A stretch of DNA of 64,000 nt from Kaistia adipata DSM 17808 (GCF_000423225.1 NZ_KE383991.1:1374217-1438216); one strand, 5' to 3'. Shown: positions 47,238 to 57,030, counted from the stretch's first letter. Notes: generated from the sequence alone by a model not told the origin. A program made the numbers and translations.

Positions 47238-49136
47238 ATGCTTATCCGTTCCCCGGACCCGCAAGCACGCGCCGACGCCCCTAGCGCCAGCGACCTCCCC
47301 CCTCCTCCGCTTCCCTCCGCCGAAGTCGGCGGCCGCGCCAAGGCGCGAGCCGGATCGCTGTCGGAGGACGACCCGAGCCCGGCCACGCCGCCGCTGACGC
47401 GTGCGCGCCTCGCCAAGTTCCTCGGCTATTACCGGCCCTACCTGCCGCTCCTGCTGCTCGATCTCGCCTGCGCCGTGCTCGTCTCGGTGACGGCGCTGCT
47501 GCTGCCGCTCTGCGCCAACTACGTGACGCGCCTGCTCGTCGCGGCGGAGGATCCGTCGTCGGTGCTTCCCGCCATCTACGCCACGGGCGGGCTGATGCTG
47601 GCGCTTCTCGTCGCGCAGGCGCTGGCGACGCTGTTCGTCGACTATCAGGGCCACATGATGGGCGCGAAGATGGAGGCGGCGCTGCGGCGCGAGCTCTTCG
47701 CCCACTGCCAGAAGCTCTCCTTCGGCTTCTATGACAGGCAGCGCGTCGGCCAGCTGATGAGCCGCATCACGCATGATCTGTTCGACGTCGGCGAGCTCTA
47801 TCACCACGGGCCGGAGGAGCTCGCCATCGCGGTCCTCAAATTCGCCGGCGTGACGGCGATCCTCTTCACCCTGGACGTCCCGCTCGCCCTGATCGTCCTG
47901 ACCACCCTGCCGCCGGCGGCCGTCTTCTCGATCCACTTCAACAACCGCGTCAACGCGGCGATGCTGCGGGTGAAGGAGCACATCGCGGGCGTCAGCGAGC
48001 GGGTCGAGGACTCGCTCGCCGGCATCCGCGTCGTGCAATCCTTCGCCAACGAGGCGCTGGAAAACCGGCGCTTCGACGTCGCCAACCGGCGCTTCCTCGA
48101 GGGGCGGCGCATCGGCTATCGCAGCGAGGCCTATCTCTGGGCCGGCACCACGGTCTTCCCGCAGCTGGTGACCGTCCTGGTCATCGTCGCCGGCGCGGTC
48201 CGCGTCGCGCAGGGGGCGCTCGGGCTCGCCGAACTGCTGACCTTCCTGCTCTGCATCGCCGTGCTGGTCGATCCGATCAATCGCCTCGCCAATCTCGCCC
48301 GCCTCTGGCAGACCGGCTTCACCGGTTTCGTGCGCGTCATGGAGATCTTCGAGACGGAGCCCGACATCGTGGGCCGCCCCGGCGCCATTGACCTCGGCCG
48401 GGCGCAGGGCGGGATCGCCTTCGAAGACGTCGGCTTCCGCTATGACGAGGACGGCCCGCATGTGCTCAGGAACCTGTCGCTCGCGATCAAACCCGGCGAA
48501 TTCGTGGCGCTCGTCGGTGCTTCGGGCGCGGGAAAGAGCTCGCTCTGCGCGCTGATCCCGCGCTTCTACGACGTGACGGAGGGACGGATACTCATCGACG
48601 GCGTCGACATCCGCGACATCCGGCTCGACGCGCTCCGGCGCAACATCGGCATCGTCCAGCAGGACGTCTACCTGTTCGCCGGGACCGTGTTGGAGAACCT
48701 CCGCTATGGCCGACCCGACGCCACCGACTCCGAAATCGAGGCGGCGGCGCGGGCGGCCAACGCGCATGACTTCATCCTGGCGCTGCCGGACGGCTACCAG
48801 AGCGACATCGGCCAGCGCGGCGTGAAGCTCTCCGGCGGGCAGAAGCAGCGGCTGACGATCGCCCGCGCCATCCTGAAGGACGCACCAATCCTCATCTTCG
48901 ACGAGGCGACCAGCGCGCTCGACAATGAAAGCGAGCGGGCCGTGCAGCAGGCGTTGCTGACGCTGGCACGTTCCCGCACGACACTCGTCATCGCCCACCG
49001 CCTGTCGACGGTGCAGCGGGCCGACCGGATCCTGGTGCTGACCGAGGCGGGAATCGTCGAGGAAGGCAGCCACGAAGCTCTCATCGCGGCGAACGGCGCC
49101 TATGCCCGGCTCTACCGGGCGCAGGCGAGTCTTTAG
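47238..49136 (+). CDS. ABC exporter, fused permease/ATPase
   Basis: A 632-residue half-exporter. An unusual Pro/Ala-rich N-terminal extension (about 1-55) precedes six membrane helices and an ATPase domain with Walker A GASGAGKSS (near 430), the Q-loop around GIVQQDVYLFAG, signature LSGGQKQRLTIARA, Walker [13 protein letters not shown] and switch VIAHRLST. The Walker A ends in Ser-Ser where the usual sequence is Ser-Thr, which is tolerated. The substrate is unknown. It is not closely similar to the ABC exporter at 30.7-32.5 kb outside the motifs. Confidence 0.92.
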   Translation: MLIRSPDPQARADAPSASDLPPPPLPSAEVGGRAKARAGSLSEDDPSPATPPLTRARLAKFLGYYRPYLPLLLLDLACAVLVSVTALLLPLCANYVTRLLVAAEDPSSVLPAIYATGGLMLALLVAQALATLFVDYQGHMMGAKMEAALRRELFAHCQKLSFGFYDRQRVGQLMSRITHDLFDVGELYHHGPEELAIAVLKFAGVTAILFTLDVPLALIVLTTLPPAAVFSIHFNNRVNAAMLRVKEHIAGVSERVEDSLAGIRVVQSFANEALENRRFDVANRRFLEGRRIGYRSEAYLWAGTTVFPQLVTVLVIVAGAVRVAQGALGLAELLTFLLCIAVLVDPINRLANLARLWQTGFTGFVRVMEIFETEPDIVGRPGAIDLGRAQGGIAFEDVGFRYDEDGPHVLRNLSLAIKPGEFVALVGASGAGKSSLCALIPRFYDVTEGRILIDGVDIRDIRLDALRRNIGIVQQDVYLFAGTVLENLRYGRPDATDSEIEAAARAANAHDFILALPDGYQSDIGQRGVKLSGGQKQRLTIARAILKDAPILIFDEATSALDNESERAVQQALLTLARSRTTLVIAHRLSTVQRADRILVLTEAGIVEEGSHEALIAANGAYARLYRAQASL

Positions 49137-49157
49137 GGGGCTGACCGACAGCCCCCC
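49136..49157 (+). terminator. Hairpin at the end of the ABC exporter gene
   Basis: GGGGGCTG / CAGCCCCC with a five-base loop, beginning at the stop codon. It has no T-run. Confidence 0.45.
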
Positions 49158-49657
49158 AACACGCTCCGCCATCATCCTGAGGGTCGGGTCACAAACAGCC
49201 GGCGCGTGGAGCGCGGCATGACGCGAGGGACGCGCTAAACGTCCCGAGCGATGCGCACCGCCTTCCCCCTCCCCCTTGTGGGGAGGGCCGGGGTGGGGGT
49301 ACCACCTCGGCCCGCCGAGCTTCGAGCGGCACTCCTGCCTTGAGGCGGAGCCGGTACCCCCTCCCTAACCCTCCCCACAAGGGGGAGGGAATTTCGAGCT
49401 TCTCCTTCGAAGCCCGGCTGCGCCGGGCGCCTCAGGATGAGGGATGTCCGGGGAATACGGCCAGAGAGAAGGTGCCGGGCGACCGTTCGCAGCCTCCATC
49501 CGACCCTCGCCGTCATCCCGGACGCAGCGCAGCGGAGATCCGGGATCCATCCAGCCGAGGACTCGGGTATTTCGCTCAGCTGTCAGTACGAAAACCCTGC
49601 GAACCCGGCGGCATGGATCCCCGCCTTCGCGGGGATGACGCGAGCCAACCCACAAAA
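49158..49657. repeat. Cluster of dispersed intergenic repeats
   Basis: This gene-free stretch carries several repeat types. Between 49263 and 49392 two arms of about 40 bp (CCCTCCCCCTTGTGGGGAGG core) face each other around a 50-bp loop. At 49400-49442 CTTCGAAGCCCGGCTGCGCCGGG runs into CAGGATGAGGG. At 49510-49550 GTCATCCCGGACGCAGCGC runs into ATCCGGGATCCA, answered at 49612-49640 by ATGGATCCCCGCCTTCGCGG and GGATGACG. All resemble short palindromic elements common in Rhizobiales intergenic DNA. I see no gene. Confidence 0.75.
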
Positions 49658-49693
49658 AAGCCCGGCGCCGTCCGATCGGGACAGCGCCGGGCT
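49654..49693 (-). terminator. Terminator of pepF
   Basis: AGCCCGGCGC / GCGCCGGGCT stem with a 14-base loop; on the minus strand a TTTTTT run follows. Confidence 0.88.
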
Positions 49694-49718
49694 CAACATC
49701 GGAACGAAGATGAAGGCC

Positions 49719-51554
49719 TCAGGCCTCCATCGCCTCCAGCTCGCTGATGAAGCCTTCCAGCACGGAAAGACCCTTCTGCCAGAAGGAGGGGTCGGTCGCG
49801 TCGAGGCCGAAGGGGGCCAACAGCTCCGAATGGTGCTTGGTGCCGCCGGCCTTCAGGAGGGCGAAATACTTGTCCTGGAAGCCGCTCTCCGACTGCCGGT
49901 AGACGGCGTAGAGCGAGTTCACCAGGCAGTCGCCGAAGGCATAGGCATAGACGTAGAACGGCGAGTGGATGAAGTGCGGGATGTAGGTCCAGAACGTCTC
50001 GTAGCCGGAGCCGAGGCGGATCGCCGGGCCGAGGCTCTCGGCCTGCACCTCCATCCAGATCTCGTTCAGCCGGTCCGACGTCAGCTCGCCCTCGCGGCGG
50101 GCGATGTGAACCTTGCGCTCGAAGGAATAGAAGGCGATCTGGCGGACGACCGTGTTGATCATGTCCTCGACCTTCGAGGCGAGCATCGCCTTGCGCTGGA
50201 TCGGATCTTTCTGCGCGTCGAGCAGGGCGCGGAAGGTCAGCATCTCGCCGAACACGCTGGCCGTCTCGGCGAGCGTCAGCGGCGTCGGCGCCATCAGCGC
50301 GCCCTGCGGGCCGGCCAGCACCTGGTGCACGCCATGGCCGAGCTCATGCGCCAGCGTCATCACGTCCCGCGTCTTGCCCTGGTAGTTCAGGAGCACATAG
50401 GGGTGCGCCGACGGCACGGTCGGATGCGCGAAGGCGCCCGGCGACTTGCCGGGACGGACCGGCGCGTCGATCCAGTTCTTGTCGAAGAAATCGCTCGCGA
50501 TTGACGCCATCTCGGGCGCGAAGGCGCCATAGGCGGAGAGCACCGTGTCGCGCGCCTCGGTCCAGGGGATGGTGCGGCTCGGCACCTTCGGCAGCGGCGC
50601 GTTGCGGTCCCAGTGGTCGAGCGCGTCCTTGCCGAACCACTTCGCCTTCAGCTTGTAGTAGCGGTGCGACAGGCGCGGATAGGCGTCGCGCACGGCGGCG
50701 ACCAGCGCGTCGACCACTTCCGGCTCGACCCGGTTGGCGAGATGGCGCGAGGCGGCGACATCCTCGAAGCCGCGCCAGCGGTCGGAGATTTCCTTGTCCT
50801 TGGCCAGCGTGTTGGTGACCAGCGTGAACAGGCGGATGTTCTTGCCGAAGGTCGCGGCAAGCGCCTCGGAGGCGGCCTTGCGCTTCGCCTCGTCCGGGTC
50901 CTGCATCAGGTTCAGCGTCGGCTCGAGCGTCAGTTCCTCGCCGTTCACGTCGAAGCGGAGCGAGGCCATGGTCTCGTCGAAGAGCCGGTTCCAGGCGCCG
51001 CGGCCGGTGACCGACTTCTCGTGGAAGAGCTGCTCGACCCGGTCCTCGAGCTGGTAGGGCTTCTCCTTGCGGACGTCCTCGATCCAGGGGCGGTAGTGGG
51101 CCAGCGCCGCATCGGCCTGCATCGCCGCCTCGAGAACCGAATCCTCGACGCGGTTCAGCTCCAGCGTGAAGAACAGCAGATGGGTCGAGGCGTCGGTGAT
51201 CTTCTGCTGCACGTCGCCATAGAACTTGGCGCCGACCGGATCCGTGGTGTCGCCGGAATAGACGAGGCCGGCATAGGAGATGATGCGGCCGAGCAGTTCG
51301 TCGAGCGCCTCATAGGCGCGGATCGCCTCGACCAGACCGCCGTCGCGGGCGAGCGCGTCGAGCTTGCCCTTGTAGGCGGTCTCGAAGGCGACCGAATCGG
51401 TCTGCGCCCTGGCGAGGTCGGCGACCAGAACCGGCGAATCCATGCCCGGATAGAGGTCGGCGAGGTTCCATTCCGGCAGGGGCCCGAGCGCCGCCGCCTC
51501 GGCGGGCTGGGTCGCGAGGGTGGAACTCATGGGAAGCGGTGTGGTGGGGAACAT
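49719..51554 (-). CDS. pepF: M3-family oligoendopeptidase F
   Basis: Cytosolic zinc oligopeptidase of about 611 residues. The zinc site HELGH is at 403-407 with the third ligand Glu in LAETASVFGEML. Other family blocks are LPEWNLADLYPGMDS near the start and YVYAYAFGDCLVNSLYAVY near the end. It probably recycles short peptides. ATG 51554 has GGA upstream; ATG 51530 (MSSTLATQPAEA) is an alternative. It is divergent from the NtrC-like regulator gene. Confidence 0.95.
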   Translation of the reverse strand: MFPTTPLPMSSTLATQPAEAAALGPLPEWNLADLYPGMDSPVLVADLARAQTDSVAFETAYKGKLDALARDGGLVEAIRAYEALDELLGRIISYAGLVYSGDTTDPVGAKFYGDVQQKITDASTHLLFFTLELNRVEDSVLEAAMQADAALAHYRPWIEDVRKEKPYQLEDRVEQLFHEKSVTGRGAWNRLFDETMASLRFDVNGEELTLEPTLNLMQDPDEAKRKAASEALAATFGKNIRLFTLVTNTLAKDKEISDRWRGFEDVAASRHLANRVEPEVVDALVAAVRDAYPRLSHRYYKLKAKWFGKDALDHWDRNAPLPKVPSRTIPWTEARDTVLSAYGAFAPEMASIASDFFDKNWIDAPVRPGKSPGAFAHPTVPSAHPYVLLNYQGKTRDVMTLAHELGHGVHQVLAGPQGALMAPTPLTLAETASVFGEMLTFRALLDAQKDPIQRKAMLASKVEDMINTVVRQIAFYSFERKVHIARREGELTSDRLNEIWMEVQAESLGPAIRLGSGYETFWTYIPHFIHSPFYVYAYAFGDCLVNSLYAVYRQSESGFQDKYFALLKAGGTKHHSELLAPFGLDATDPSFWQKGLSVLEGFISELEAMEA

Positions 51555-51748
51555 GGGGGATCCGGTCGCACGAGAATGGGTGCTCTTACTTAGGGGTCTC
51601 CCCCCGCCCGGATCAACCCGCGAGCGCGGCATGCCGCACGGCCGTGGACCGGAGGGCGGCGTTGCCGGAAGGGTAACAGGACGTTAACGCCCCGCCCCGA
51701 TCATGACCGCCATCCGCCTGCCGATCCCCTCCCGCGAAGCGCCTGCCG

Positions 51749-53191
51749 ATGCCCGCCCCGATCCTCATCGTCGACGACGATCCCGCCGAGCGGAGCCGGC
51801 TGGCCGAGGCGTTGGCGCAGCAGGGCCATGCCGTCGAGGCCTTCGGCGACGGCGCAGCGGCGCTCGCGCGCCTTGCGGCGGCGGACGGCCCTCGCTTCCA
51901 GCTTATGATCCTCGACCTCGTCATGCCGGAACTCGACGGCATCGGCGTGCTGCGTCGGCTTTCCGAAAACGGCAGCAGGATCAAGGTGATCGTCCAGGCG
52001 ACGGTGGCCGGGGCCGACCGCGTATCCGACGCGATCCGCGCCGGAGCGGTCGACTTCCTCGTCAAGCCGGCAGCGCCGGAACGCCTCGCGGTCACCGTCC
52101 GCAACGCGCTCCGCCTATCCGCGCTGGAGGACGAGGTTTCGCGCGCGCACCGAGCCGCCGATGGCCCCACCGGCTTCGACGACATCGTCGCGACCGACCC
52201 GGGCATGGAACGGGCGCTGACGCTCGCCCGCCGCGCCGCCCATGTCGAGCAACCGGTGCTGATCGAGGGGGAACCCGGTACCGGCAAGGCCCTCCTCGCC
52301 CGCGCCATTCATGGCAGCGGCGACCGGCGGAGCCGGCCGTTCGTCGTGGTTTCCTGCGATGAGACGGAGCCGGACCGCGCCGGCCGCGCGCTGTTCGGCG
52401 CGGATCCGGCGACCAACCGGGTCCAGGCCGCCCGGCACGGCACGCTGCTGATCGAGGAAGTCGGTCGGCTACCGCTCGACGCGCAGGCGAAACTGATGGC
52501 CCTGCTCTCGGCGGCGGAGGACGACCAGCCGAGCGGCAGGAAACCCGTCCGCCCCGACATCCGGCTGATCGCGACCACGAGCGACGACCTGCAGGAGCGC
52601 GTCCGCGCCGGGCGTTTCCGGGAAGACCTCTATTATCGCCTGAATATCCTGCCGATCCGCGTGCCGCCGCTCCGCAGCCGCCCCGAGGCCATCCCGGAGC
52701 TGGCCAGGCGCTTCACGACTCGCTTCGCAGCCGAGCATGGCAGGACGGTGCAGGACATCGCGCCGGAGGCCATCGAACAGCTGGGCCGCCGGCCATGGAC
52801 CGGCAATGTCCGAGAACTTGAAGCGGCGATTCTTCGCGCCGTCATGCTGGCGGAAGGACCGTTCCTGACGTGCACCGACTTTCCCGCCGAGGAAGACGCC
52901 GACTCGAACCGGACCGCGTTGAGGCTCGTCCCAAGCACTAGCGCGGCCCAAGCTGCGGAGGCGAGCCACGGCACGCCGGTCCCGGCCGGCCGGCTGAGCG
53001 CGCTGTCGCCGGATGGCGAGATCCGCCCCCTCGCGGAGATCGAGGCCGAGATGATCGGGCTGGCGCTCGAACACTACCGTGGCCGCATGGCAACGGTGGC
53101 GCGCAAACTCGGCATCGGACGATCCACCCTCTATCGGAAGCTGAAGGAACTCGGCATTTCCGACAGCGCGGAGAAAATCGCGGCGGAGTGA
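51749..53191 (+). CDS. NtrC-like response regulator lacking the GAFTGA loop
   Basis: A 480-residue protein with receiver, AAA+ and Fis-type HTH domains. The receiver is complete (Asp9-11 acidic pocket, phospho-Asp56, Thr85, Lys106). The AAA+ domain is atypical: Walker A reads GEPGTGKA (174-181), Walker B has Glu-Glu (LLIEEVG) where Asp-Glu is usual, and the expected GAFTGA loop is replaced by ADPATNRVQAA (218-228). GAFTGA contacts sigma-54, so this protein probably does not activate sigma-54 promoters. The HTH (MATVARKLGIGRSTLYRKLKELG) is intact. No sensor kinase gene is adjacent; the next gene is an L,D-transpeptidase. Confidence 0.9.
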   Translation: MPAPILIVDDDPAERSRLAEALAQQGHAVEAFGDGAAALARLAAADGPRFQLMILDLVMPELDGIGVLRRLSENGSRIKVIVQATVAGADRVSDAIRAGAVDFLVKPAAPERLAVTVRNALRLSALEDEVSRAHRAADGPTGFDDIVATDPGMERALTLARRAAHVEQPVLIEGEPGTGKALLARAIHGSGDRRSRPFVVVSCDETEPDRAGRALFGADPATNRVQAARHGTLLIEEVGRLPLDAQAKLMALLSAAEDDQPSGRKPVRPDIRLIATTSDDLQERVRAGRFREDLYYRLNILPIRVPPLRSRPEAIPELARRFTTRFAAEHGRTVQDIAPEAIEQLGRRPWTGNVRELEAAILRAVMLAEGPFLTCTDFPAEEDADSNRTALRLVPSTSAAQAAEASHGTPVPAGRLSALSPDGEIRPLAEIEAEMIGLALEHYRGRMATVARKLGIGRSTLYRKLKELGISDSAEKIAAE

Positions 53192-53307
53192 CCGGGATCG
53201 CAGCGGGGCCGACGGAGTTGATGCTATAGGGGTCGCACCATCAGGCTCGGATCGGACAGGATCCGGCCGGTGCGGCGGACGCGGAAGGCAAGGAAGGGCA
53301 CGACGAC

Positions 53308-54969
53308 ATGATCCGGAAGGCGACGAAGGCACTGCTGGCGAGCGTGGCGCTGATCGGGTTCACCGTCGGCGCAGCCCATGCCTACCTGCCCGAAGGCAAG
53401 ACGTTCCGCGAGCGCGCCGGCAGCGCCGCCAGCCTCGCCATGGCCGACGCCGCGAGCGATCCGGCCGCCCAGGCGCTGAAGGTGCTTCTGGCCGCGCAGC
53501 CGAAGACCGGCAGCTTCATCGAGAAGCGCGACCGCGCGGCGCTGGCCGAGTTCTACGCCGAGCGCGACTACCAGCCGGTCTGGATGGTCGACGGCGCCTA
53601 CACGCCGCAGGCGCGCGCCGTGATGGCGCGGATCGCCGCCGCCGAGGAGGATGGCCTCGACCCCGCCGCCTATCGCCTGCCGCCGGCGACGATCGGCGCC
53701 ACGACGCCCGCCGGCGCCGAGATCGCCGCCTCGGTCGACCTGGTGCTCAGCCAGGCGGTGCTGCTCTATGCGCGCCAGGCCTATGCCGGCCGCCTCGACC
53801 CGTCGTCGATCAGCAAGCTGATCACCATCAAGCCACTGCTGCCCGATCCGATCGAGGTGCTCGCCAGCGTCTCGTCGGCCAGCGACGGCGCCACCGCGAT
53901 CGCCAGCTTCAACCCGCCGCATGAAGGCTATCTGCGCCTGAAGAAGGCGCTGGCCGACGCACGCGCGACCGAGACGGGCCCTCGCCTCGCCCGCGTTCCG
54001 GAAGGCAAGTCGATGAAGCTCGGCCTCGCCGATCCGCGCGTGCCGCTGCTGCGCGCCCGGCTCGAAGTGCCCGCGCCGAGCGAGGCGCCGGAAGTCTATG
54101 ACGAGGCGCTCGCCGCGGCGGTGAAGAGCTTCCAGTCCAGCAAGGGCCTGACGGCCGACGGCATCGCCGGCAACGCCACCGTCGCCTATGTCAACGGCAC
54201 CGGCCGTTCGCATACGGCCGAGATCATCGCCAACATGGAGCGCTGGCGCTGGCTGCCGCGCGATCTCGGCGCGTTCCACATCATGGCCAACGTGCCGGAA
54301 TATCTGGTGCGCGTGGTCGACAACGGCGTCGTCGTCCATACGACCCGCACCGTGGTCGGCAAGATGACCAACCAGACGCCGATCTTCTCCGACCAGATGG
54401 AATCGATCGTCGTCAATCCGAGCTGGAACGTTCCCGCCTCGATCACGACCAAGGAAATGCTGCCGGCGGCCCGGCGCGATCCGAGCTACATGTCGCGCAA
54501 GGGCTACCAGGTGCTCGCGAATGTCGACGGCAAGTACCGGCCGATCGATCCGCAGATGGTCGACTGGAGCAATGTGAACCCGCGCCAGATCATGATCCGC
54601 CAGCCGCCGGGCGACGACAACGCCCTCGGCAGCGTCAAGTTCCTGTTCCCGAACGAGCACGCGGTCTACCTGCACGACACCCCGTCGAAGAGCTTCTTCA
54701 AGCGCGACGCCCGGGCGCTCAGCCATGGCTGCGTGCGCGTCCAGGACCCGCTCGAATTCGCCGATGTCCTGCTCACGCACCAGGGCGGCTGGACCAAGCA
54801 GCGGCTGCGGAAAATGATCGGCGGCAAGGAAAAATGGATCAATTTGCCGAATCGGATCCCGATCCATCTCACTTATTTCACCGCCTTCGTCGGTGATTCC
54901 GGCTCGCTGGAGACCCGTCCGGACGTCTATGGCTTCAACGCCCGCGTTGAAAAGGCACTCGGCCTCTAG
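53308..54969 (+). CDS. L,D-transpeptidase, YcbB/LdtD type
   Basis: Periplasmic enzyme forming 3-3 cross-links in peptidoglycan. The 553 residues comprise a signal peptide (ATKALLASVALIGFTVGAAHA), an N-terminal scaffold domain, a peptidoglycan-binding helical bundle (VKSFQSSKGLTADGIAGNATV), and the YkuD catalytic domain with SHGCVRV, the catalytic Cys being residue 475. ATG 53308 directly precedes the signal peptide. It is followed by its own terminator and a DUF882 peptidase, a cell-wall-remodelling neighbourhood. Confidence 0.94.
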   Translation: MIRKATKALLASVALIGFTVGAAHAYLPEGKTFRERAGSAASLAMADAASDPAAQALKVLLAAQPKTGSFIEKRDRAALAEFYAERDYQPVWMVDGAYTPQARAVMARIAAAEEDGLDPAAYRLPPATIGATTPAGAEIAASVDLVLSQAVLLYARQAYAGRLDPSSISKLITIKPLLPDPIEVLASVSSASDGATAIASFNPPHEGYLRLKKALADARATETGPRLARVPEGKSMKLGLADPRVPLLRARLEVPAPSEAPEVYDEALAAAVKSFQSSKGLTADGIAGNATVAYVNGTGRSHTAEIIANMERWRWLPRDLGAFHIMANVPEYLVRVVDNGVVVHTTRTVVGKMTNQTPIFSDQMESIVVNPSWNVPASITTKEMLPAARRDPSYMSRKGYQVLANVDGKYRPIDPQMVDWSNVNPRQIMIRQPPGDDNALGSVKFLFPNEHAVYLHDTPSKSFFKRDARALSHGCVRVQDPLEFADVLLTHQGGWTKQRLRKMIGGKEKWINLPNRIPIHLTYFTAFVGDSGSLETRPDVYGFNARVEKALGL

Positions 54970-55284
54970 CGCCCCGGAAGCCGCGGATTTCCGCCCTTTT
55001 TTCCAAACAGGCGAAAGCCCGACCTACGGGCGCGGACGAGATGACCGCGGCCGCCCACCACGAGAAGATGTGCAACCGCGCCGGTGCGACCGCCTGCGCG
55101 GTTTTCTTTTTGCCCCTCAAATGCCACGATCTGCTTCGAATGATGTCGAGATGAAATTGCCGTGATCGGCAGGTGAGGCCCCGCGAGGGGCACGAAAAGG
55201 TCGCTTACGGTAAATGCTCGTTAACTCTCATCAAGCATTCTGCCCTTACGGGGGCCCATTGTCGGGCAAGGACGCAGAAGCACT
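54970..55284. other. Intergenic with terminator and CtrA-like box
   Basis: 315 bp. Near 55074-55112 AACCGCG pairs with CGCGGTT and is followed by TTCTTTTTG, the terminator of the transpeptidase gene. At 55210-55225 GTAA-N7-TTAAC differs by one base from the CtrA consensus, 60 bases before the DUF882 start. No gene is seen. Confidence 0.6.
55074..55112 (+). terminator. Terminator of L,D-transpeptidase gene
   Basis: AACCGCG / CGCGGTT stem with a 16-base loop, then TTCTTTTTG. Confidence 0.65.
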
Positions 55285-57030
55285 TTGATTAAGCAGATCG
55301 ATCAGAATCGGCGAGACCGGGGCCTGCTGCAGCGTTGCGGCACCGCGCTTCGCACGCTCCTCGCCACTGCGCTCGTGACCAGCACCATGGTGGCGACGGC
55401 GCCTGTGCAGGAAGCCGAGGCCGCCGCGGGCGACCGCGCGCTGAAGCTCTTCAACGTGCACACCAAGGAATCGGCGACCATCGTCTTCAAGCGCGGCAAT
55501 CGCTACGACGCCGCCGGCCTGAAGCAGATGAACCAGTTCCTGCGCGACTGGCGCCGGAACGAGCCGACCAAGATGGATCCCCAGCTCTTCGACCTGATCT
55601 GGAGCGTGTACCAGCAGAGCGGTTCGCGCCAGCCGATTCACGTCGTCAGCAGCTATCGTTCGCCCGCCACCAACGGCATGCTCCGTTCGCGTTCGCGCGG
55701 CGTCGCCAAGAAGAGCCAGCACATGCTCGGCAAGGCGATGGATTTCTACCTGCCCGACGTCCAGCTTGCGAAGCTGCGTGCCATCGGCCTGAAGATGCAG
55801 ATCGGCGGCGTCGGCTTCTATCCGACCTCCGGCTCGCCCTTCGTGCACATGGACACCGGCAGCGTCCGCCACTGGCCGAAGATGTCGCGCGACCAGCTGG
55901 TCCGCATCTTCCCGGACGGCAAGACCCTGCACGTTCCCTCCGACGGCAAGCCCCTGCCCGGCTATGAGCAGGCCCTCGCCTCGTACAAGGCCCGCAAGGC
56001 CGGTGGTGGCGCCGCCATCATGATGGCCAGCGCCGAGCCCGCCAAGAAGGGCAAGTCCTGGTTCGCCCGCCTCACCGGCACGGATGCCTCGGACGAGGAC
56101 GATATGCCGAATGCCCCGGCGGAGGCCGCTCCGGCCGAGAAGCCCACCAAGGCTGCGCCCGCCGAGGTCGACGCCGTCCAGGTCGCGGCCGTCGCGCCGG
56201 AAGCCGAGACGGTTCCGTTCGCGACCGCTTCGGCCCCGCTGCCCCGCCCTTCGCCGGGCCGCGATGCCGAGCCCATGCTCGTCGCCGCCGCCGAGACGGA
56301 CGCCGCCTTCCCGCCGGCGCCGCGCCGCTCGCCGGTCGTGCGCCCGATGACGACGCTGGCCAGCGTCGCGCCGATCCCGCAGGCCGCGCCGCTGCAGCCG
56401 ACGCCCAATTACGGTTCCGGCATCACCGACACGCTGGCCGCGCTCGAGCAAACGGCGCCGGATGGCCCGGCGCTGCCGCGTCCGCGCGGCTCGGCCGCCG
56501 ACGCCATCGCCGACGCGATCGGCAAGCCCAAGGCGAACAGCGACGCGATGATGGCCTATGCCGCCCCGCTCGCGGCCGACGAAGCGCTCACCCACATCGA
56601 CGCCGCCACCGGCGCCCTCGTGACCAGCAAGCCGGCTCCCGCCCGTCCCGCGGCGAACGAGCCGCGCGTCGCCTCGCTCGGCGGCGAGATCAGCCTCGAC
56701 GCCGGCGCTCCGGCCGAGGCCGGTGCGCGCATCGGCCAGGATCCGCTGGCCCAGTTGACGCCCGTCGCCTACCAGGCGACGACGATCGAGCTCGTGACCC
56801 GGACCGGCTCGACGCGGCAGAAGGCCTATGCGGAGCTGCAGATGCCTCAGCCCTTCGCCATGCCGCAGCTGTTCACGGCGCCCGAGCGCTCGATCCGCCT
56901 CGGCTTCGGACGGATCGCCTATGAGGGCCTCCGCACCGATCGCTTCGCCGGACCGCTGGTCCATCATCTCGGCACGCAGGATTTCGCGATGCTGACGACC
57001 GGAAGCCGGACCGCCCTGCTGAAGCGCTGA
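55285..57030 (+). CDS. DUF882 M15-like murein peptidase with long disordered tail
   Basis: A 581-residue exported protein. After a signal region (TLLATALVTSTMVATAPVQEAEA), residues about 50-215 form the DUF882/peptidase M15 domain. Its zinc-ligand pattern is H146...D153 (HMLGKAMDF) and H188 (FVHMDTG), as in D,D- or L,D-endopeptidases that trim peptide cross-links. Residues about 240-480 are Ala/Pro-rich and probably disordered; the last 80 residues look folded again. The start is TTG 55285 with a GGA-containing leader. It follows the transpeptidase gene. Confidence 0.9.
   Translation: MIKQIDQNRRDRGLLQRCGTALRTLLATALVTSTMVATAPVQEAEAAAGDRALKLFNVHTKESATIVFKRGNRYDAAGLKQMNQFLRDWRRNEPTKMDPQLFDLIWSVYQQSGSRQPIHVVSSYRSPATNGMLRSRSRGVAKKSQHMLGKAMDFYLPDVQLAKLRAIGLKMQIGGVGFYPTSGSPFVHMDTGSVRHWPKMSRDQLVRIFPDGKTLHVPSDGKPLPGYEQALASYKARKAGGGAAIMMASAEPAKKGKSWFARLTGTDASDEDDMPNAPAEAAPAEKPTKAAPAEVDAVQVAAVAPEAETVPFATASAPLPRPSPGRDAEPMLVAAAETDAAFPPAPRRSPVVRPMTTLASVAPIPQAAPLQPTPNYGSGITDTLAALEQTAPDGPALPRPRGSAADAIADAIGKPKANSDAMMAYAAPLAADEALTHIDAATGALVTSKPAPARPAANEPRVASLGGEISLDAGAPAEAGARIGQDPLAQLTPVAYQATTIELVTRTGSTRQKAYAELQMPQPFAMPQLFTAPERSIRLGFGRIAYEGLRTDRFAGPLVHHLGTQDFAMLTTGSRTALLKR

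Noticed and set aside
47177-47284. Leader peptide before the ABC exporter
   Set aside because: A short frame overlaps the exporter start, but it has no attenuator hairpin or biased codon run to support regulation.
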